Below are positions 28,705 to 34,923 of a DNA stretch of 34,923 nt, in pieces. The position numbers and the translations under genes were made by a program. The stretch comes from an uncultured Ruminococcus sp. (GTDB taxonomy: Bacteria > Bacillota > Clostridia > Oscillospirales > Ruminococcaceae), in contig CANPYF010000003.1 of the NCBI GenBank assembly GCA_947587925.1, forward strand, positions 1-34,923, written 5' to 3'. How positions within the stretch are numbered: position 1 is the stretch's first letter; each line of letters opens with the position of its first letter. The notes under the pieces are model-generated. The model was not told the DNA's origin and searched no databases. It worked only from the letters and a program-made list of their open reading frames with translations.

Positions 28705-29196
28705 ATGCTGAATATAGATCCATGGGATATTCTTGAAACGGTCGCAAATCTGCTGATATTGTTTTTTCTGCTGAGAAAATTTCTCTTTAAGCCTGTTATA
28801 ATGGTAATGGATAAACGTCAGAATATGATAAATGAAGATATTCAGAGCGCACAGCAAGCCAAGGAGCAGGCAGAGGAGCTTAAACGGCAGTATGAGGAAC
28901 AGATAGCCGACATCAAGACCGAAGCGGACAAGATAACCGATTCAGCCGTTGAACGTGCGGAGATACGCAGCCGCAGGATAATCGACGATGCAAGAAACGA
29001 ATCTCAGAAGATAATAGCTCAGGCGCATGAAGCGACAGAACGCGAACGCGCCGAGATACTCGGTTCAGCCAAAGAGGAGATCGCCGATCTTGCCGTAATG
29101 GCTGCCGCGCGTATCATGGAAAAGAATATCGACGAACAAAGCAACCTTGTTTACGCAAGACAGCTGCTTGAAGAGGTAGGTGCCGCTGATGAATGA
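28705..29196 (+). CDS. atpF: ATP synthase Fo subunit b
   Basis: N-terminal TM then charged coiled coil; operon position. Confidence 0.94.
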   Translation: MLNIDPWDILETVANLLILFFLLRKFLFKPVIMVMDKRQNMINEDIQSAQQAKEQAEELKRQYEEQIADIKTEADKITDSAVERAEIRSRRIIDDARNESQKIIAQAHEATERERAEILGSAKEEIADLAVMAAARIMEKNIDEQSNLVYARQLLEEVGAADE

Positions 29197-31210
29197 TACA
29201 GAGCTTATCGGCATACTTGCGCAAAAGCTTATGGAGGCTGACGCCGACCGCGAAAGCGTTAACACCATGGCGGCAATGTGGAATGAAAGCGAAGAACTGC
29301 GTACCGCACTTTCCTCGCCCGAAATAACCGCTCAGCAAAAGCAGGATATAATAAAGGAAGCGTTTCCCGCTCCCGTTCAGTCCTTTGCCGCTGAAAATAC
29401 AGAGCATCTGGGACTGATAAAAGAGGTCGCAAAGGAGTTTGAACGCTTAAAGCTCAAAAAGCTCAACTCCGAGGTGTGCCGCCTTTACTGCGCTTCGCAG
29501 CCTGATGAAGCTACGCTTAACAGCTTTTCGGAAAATATCAAACGCAGGCTCGGACTGAGCGAAGCCGTTATAGAGGTCGTTATAGATAAGAGCCTTATCG
29601 GCGGATATGTGCTTGAAGCGGGCGGAAAGCTTTATGATAAAAGCATAAAAGCTTCTATGAAAAAGCTGCGCAGCGAGCTTTCGTCGCGCTCGGCTTCGGG
29701 CAAGCGAATGAGCCGCGGGGATATAATCTCCATGCTCAAAAGCGAGATAGGCGGCTTTGAAGCTAAAATGCAGGTCAGCGAAAACGGCACGGTAATGTCT
29801 ATCCATGACGGTATAGTCAACGTTTTCGGACTGAATAAAGCTATGTTCGGCGAACTTGTCGAATTTGAAACGGGCGTTAAGGCTATCGTTCAGAACATAA
29901 ACGAAAATTCCATAGGCTGCGTGCTGCTCGGCAGCGACCGAGGTCTGCACGAGGGTTCGAGGGTAGTCCGCACGGGCAAACGCGCAGGCGTACCTGTCGG
30001 CGAAAAGTTTATCGGCAGAGTTATCAACGCGCTCGGTTCACCGATAGACGGTCTGGGCGATATAGCCGAGGACGATTATTACCCGGTTGAAAATGAAGCG
30101 CCGGGCGTATGCGACAGAAAATCGGTATCCGTACCGCTCCAGACGGGCATACTTGCCATCGACTCGATGTTCCCCATAGGAAGGGGTCAGCGTGAGCTTA
30201 TAATCGGCGACAGACAGACGGGCAAAACATCTATCGCCGTTGATACTATTATAAATCAAAAAGATCAGAACATGATCTGCATATACGTTGCTATCGGTCA
30301 GAAGGCGTCTACCGTTGCAAAGGTAGTGGGCGATCTTAAAAAGCACGGCGCTATGGGACATACCATAGTTGTCGCGGCTATGGCGTCGGATATCGCTCCG
30401 CTGCAATGGATAGCCCCCTATGCGGGTACGGCTATGGCGGAGTATTTTATGGATCAGGGCAAGGACGTGCTTATCGTTTATGACGATCTTTCAAAGCACG
30501 CGGTCGCTTACCGCTCAATGAGCCTGCTGCTCGAACGTTCCCCCGGAAGAGAAGCCTACCCCGGAGATGTATTCTATCTTCATTCAAGGCTGCTCGAACG
30601 CTCGTCGCGTCTTGACGAAGCACACGGCGGCGGTTCGATAACCGCTCTCCCGATAATAGAAACGCAGGCGGGCGACGTTTCCGCTTATATACCCACAAAC
30701 GTTATATCCATAACGGACGGACAGATATTCCTTGAATCACAGCTGTTTTTTGCAGGCGTAAGACCTGCCGTAAACGTGGGACTTTCCGTTTCGCGTGTCG
30801 GCGGCGCGGCTCAGACAAAGGCTATGAAAAAGGTCGCGGGTACTCTCAGGATAGACCTTGCGCAGTACCGCGAAATGGAGGTATTTACACAGTTCAGTTC
30901 CGATTTGGACAAGACCACAAAGGATATGCTCGATTACGGCGACAGGCTGATGGAGTTGTTAAAGCAGCCGCTTTACCGCCCGCTGCCGCTTTATGAGCAG
31001 GTAATACTGCTGTGTATCGCCGACCATAAGATAATGCAGGATATACCTATAAATAAGGTAAGCGAGTTCAGACATGACGTTATCGCTTATTTTGAAGAAA
31101 GGTACAGCGATATAATAGACGAACTTGACAAAACAGGTCTGCTGCCCGATGAACTCGAAGGCAGGATAATAGACGCGGCTAAGGAATTTAAGGCACAGTA
31201 CAATATTTAG
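29189..31210 (+). CDS. atpA: Fused ATP synthase delta-alpha subunit (AtpH-AtpA)
   Basis: Residues 1 to about 173 match delta ([29 protein letters not shown]). From [29 protein letters not shown] onward it is full-length alpha ([15 protein letters not shown]). No stop between. Start at 29189 after GAGGTAGG (ORF track: 29180 GTG). Confidence 0.93.
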   Translation: MNDTELIGILAQKLMEADADRESVNTMAAMWNESEELRTALSSPEITAQQKQDIIKEAFPAPVQSFAAENTEHLGLIKEVAKEFERLKLKKLNSEVCRLYCASQPDEATLNSFSENIKRRLGLSEAVIEVVIDKSLIGGYVLEAGGKLYDKSIKASMKKLRSELSSRSASGKRMSRGDIISMLKSEIGGFEAKMQVSENGTVMSIHDGIVNVFGLNKAMFGELVEFETGVKAIVQNINENSIGCVLLGSDRGLHEGSRVVRTGKRAGVPVGEKFIGRVINALGSPIDGLGDIAEDDYYPVENEAPGVCDRKSVSVPLQTGILAIDSMFPIGRGQRELIIGDRQTGKTSIAVDTIINQKDQNMICIYVAIGQKASTVAKVVGDLKKHGAMGHTIVVAAMASDIAPLQWIAPYAGTAMAEYFMDQGKDVLIVYDDLSKHAVAYRSMSLLLERSPGREAYPGDVFYLHSRLLERSSRLDEAHGGGSITALPIIETQAGDVSAYIPTNVISITDGQIFLESQLFFAGVRPAVNVGLSVSRVGGAAQTKAMKKVAGTLRIDLAQYREMEVFTQFSSDLDKTTKDMLDYGDRLMELLKQPLYRPLPLYEQVILLCIADHKIMQDIPINKVSEFRHDVIAYFEERYSDIIDELDKTGLLPDELEGRIIDAAKEFKAQYNI

Positions 31211-31253
31211 AGGTCAGATGCTTGCTCGGATAGTTTGAGCAAATCTCGGACGG

Positions 31254-31337
31254 CTAATTTCTAACTTCTGACTTCTATGGTCTGAGCAAAGCTCAGACAT
31301 CTAACTTCTAAAAGGACTTCTGACTTCTAATTTCTAA
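31254..31337 (+). repeat. Heptad array with triloop hairpin inside the atp operon
   Basis: CTAATTT CTAACTT CTGACTT CTATG-GTCTGAGC-AAA-GCTCAGAC-AT CTAACTT CTAAAAGGACTT CTGACTT CTAATTT CTAAG. Confidence 0.9.
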
Positions 31338-31350
31338 GGGGTGAAATTAC

Positions 31351-33638
<2,288 letters not shown>

Positions 33639-33644
33639 ACTTAC

Positions 33645-34052
33645 ATGGCAAGGACATTTCGTCTTGACATACTTGCGGTCGACAAGATATTTTTCGGCGG
33701 CGACTGCGAGGAGCTTATATTTCCGTCCATAGACGGCAGCCGAGGAGTGCTTGGCGGTCACGAGCCGATGATATGCTGTTTATCGGCGGGCGAGATACAA
33801 TTCCGCTGTAACGGACAATGGCAGCGTGCGGTAGTTTCGGAAGGATTTCTTGAAATAATGCCCGACTTTGTAAAGGTGTTCGCCGACAGTATCGAACGCC
33901 CGGAGGAGATAGACATAGCGCGTGCGAATGCGGCAAAGGAGCGTGCCGAAGAAAGACTGCGCCAGCAGCTTTCCACCAAGCAGTATATCCACACGCAGGC
34001 GGCTTTAAAGCGTGCAATGGCAAGAATAAAGGGCGCTAACAAGCAAATATAA
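33645..34052 (+). CDS. atpC: ATP synthase F1 subunit epsilon
   Basis: FPSIDGSRGVLGGHEPMICCLSAGEIQF; C-terminal helical pair; last gene of the operon. Confidence 0.94.
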   Translation: MARTFRLDILAVDKIFFGGDCEELIFPSIDGSRGVLGGHEPMICCLSAGEIQFRCNGQWQRAVVSEGFLEIMPDFVKVFADSIERPEEIDIARANAAKERAEERLRQQLSTKQYIHTQAALKRAMARIKGANKQI

Positions 34053-34058
34053 AAAAAC

Positions 34059-34082
34059 GGGGACTGAGCAAGTCCCCTTTTT
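34059..34082 (+). terminator. Intrinsic terminator of the ATP synthase operon
   Basis: GGGGACT-GAGCA-AGTCCCC-TTTTT. Confidence 0.85.
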
Positions 34083-34090
34083 AAATACGA

Positions 34091-34588
34091 TCAAAATTCA
34101 TAGTCGCTTTGGGCGCGCTTTTTATCCTCATGGCGCAAGATCAGTTTCATAATTATAAATAAGAGGATAGGAAAGACGGTAAACAGCAGACCTACGCCGC
34201 CGAATATATAAACCATGAGTTTATAAAAAGGAAGTTTTTCTTCCTTTATTATAAAATGAGAGGGATCGCCCGGTTCATAAAGCAGTTCGACCTTTTCGTC
34301 AATGCCGTAAGGCATAGGGGAACTGTAGGTATTGCTATGCGTTTTATAGGTCTTGCCTTCCGCTTCATATGTAAATTCGGGCGCATAAAGCGTATCGCCG
34401 TCACTGTCGACCTTGCTGACGATATCCGACACCAGAGCCGTAACAGGCTCGGTACACAATTTATAATTCTTTTCACCGAAGTGGTTGATAACAAAAGCGA
34501 TCACCAGCATGATAACGCCGACAGCAATGCAGACTCCAAAAGCCGGATACGCGCTGTACTTACTTATTTTTTTAATACTCGGATCCAT
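34091..34588 (-). CDS. DUF3592-like membrane protein
   Basis: TM - extracytoplasmic (APEFTYEAEGKTYKTHSNTYSSPMPYGIDEKVELLYEPGDPSHFII) - TM layout of DUF3592; GGAGG upstream. Confidence 0.75.
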   Translation of the reverse strand: MDPSIKKISKYSAYPAFGVCIAVGVIMLVIAFVINHFGEKNYKLCTEPVTALVSDIVSKVDSDGDTLYAPEFTYEAEGKTYKTHSNTYSSPMPYGIDEKVELLYEPGDPSHFIIKEEKLPFYKLMVYIFGGVGLLFTVFPILLFIIMKLILRHEDKKRAQSDYEF

Positions 34589-34632
34589 AGCGATACCTCC
34601 GTTTTTTTAAAGTATAACATATAAGGTTAATC

Positions 34633-34682
34633 TTGTCAAGTTTTTTGGAGCGCTTGGAAGCGCTCCAAAAAACCCTTGACAA
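34633..34682. promoter_or_regulatory. Long inverted repeat embedding divergent -35 boxes
   Basis: TTGTCAAG-TTTTTTGGAGCGCTT-GG-AAGCGCTCCAAAAAA-cc-CTTGACAA; TTGACA facing outward at both ends. Confidence 0.8.
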
Positions 34683-34836
34683 ACATAGCTTCCATGGTGT
34701 AAAATATATAGTATACGGTATATAGTATGCACTATATACTCATACCATAAGCAGCCGTACCTGCCGTATTCGCCGGCAGGCAGCATTGACCATTGATAAA
34801 AATTATTGTAAAAATTATAAAGGAGAGAAACTTATC

Positions 34837-34923
34837 ATGGACGACGTCGGGCGGTATTTATTGCGCTCACTTGCGGCATTTGCCGTTACTTGTATAATAA
34901 TGGGATATTTCCGCGCCTGCGGC
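34837..34923 (+). CDS. Membrane protein, partial (runs off the right edge)
   Basis: ATG after AAAGGAGAG; MDDVGRYLLRSLAAFAVTCIIMGYFRACG... Confidence 0.6.
   Translation, partial: MDDVGRYLLRSLAAFAVTCIIMGYFRACG

Noticed and set aside
31254-31337. Heptad array considered as a CRISPR-like array
   Set aside because: Repeats are only 7 nt, contiguous and degenerate, with no unique spacers and no cas genes.

Overview
This is a low- to mid-GC Clostridia-type (Oscillospiraceae/Ruminococcus-like) chromosomal window and mostly a housekeeping region. From left to right it holds: dtd (partial); an aldose-1-epimerase-like gene; a CpsC/CpsD (BY-kinase) pair; an amidohydrolase; a lipoprotein plus two-component system; type III glutamine synthetase followed by an ammonium transporter with a C-terminal PII domain; a MacB/FtsX-type ABC transporter with a MarR regulator; a KtrB/KtrA potassium pair; a DivIVA-like coiled-coil gene coupled to a lone fumarase-beta-type subunit; a sigma-70 factor; a zinc-ribbon protein; a class I aminotransferase; a sortase with a likely substrate; RNase P RNA (minus strand); and a complete F1Fo ATP synthase operon. 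The observations most worth follow-up are: (1) the ATP synthase delta (atpH) and alpha (atpA) subunits are one uninterrupted ORF; (2) a mosaic family of intergenic repeats made of CTAACTT-like heptads, perfect hairpins that nearly always have 3-nt loops and compensatory stem changes, and a 63-bp module found at distant loci in both orientations; (3) the glnA and amt leaders both carry an AATGNN hexaloop hairpin overlapping the 5' arm of an intrinsic terminator, which resembles ANTAR-type antitermination; (4) the Amt-PII fusion lacks the T-loop Tyr51 equivalent; (5) a divergent promoter pair has its two TTGACA boxes at the ends of a long palindrome. No CRISPR array, prophage, transposase or tRNA gene was recognised. 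All calls come from reading the sequence and the ORF track; no database search was run.
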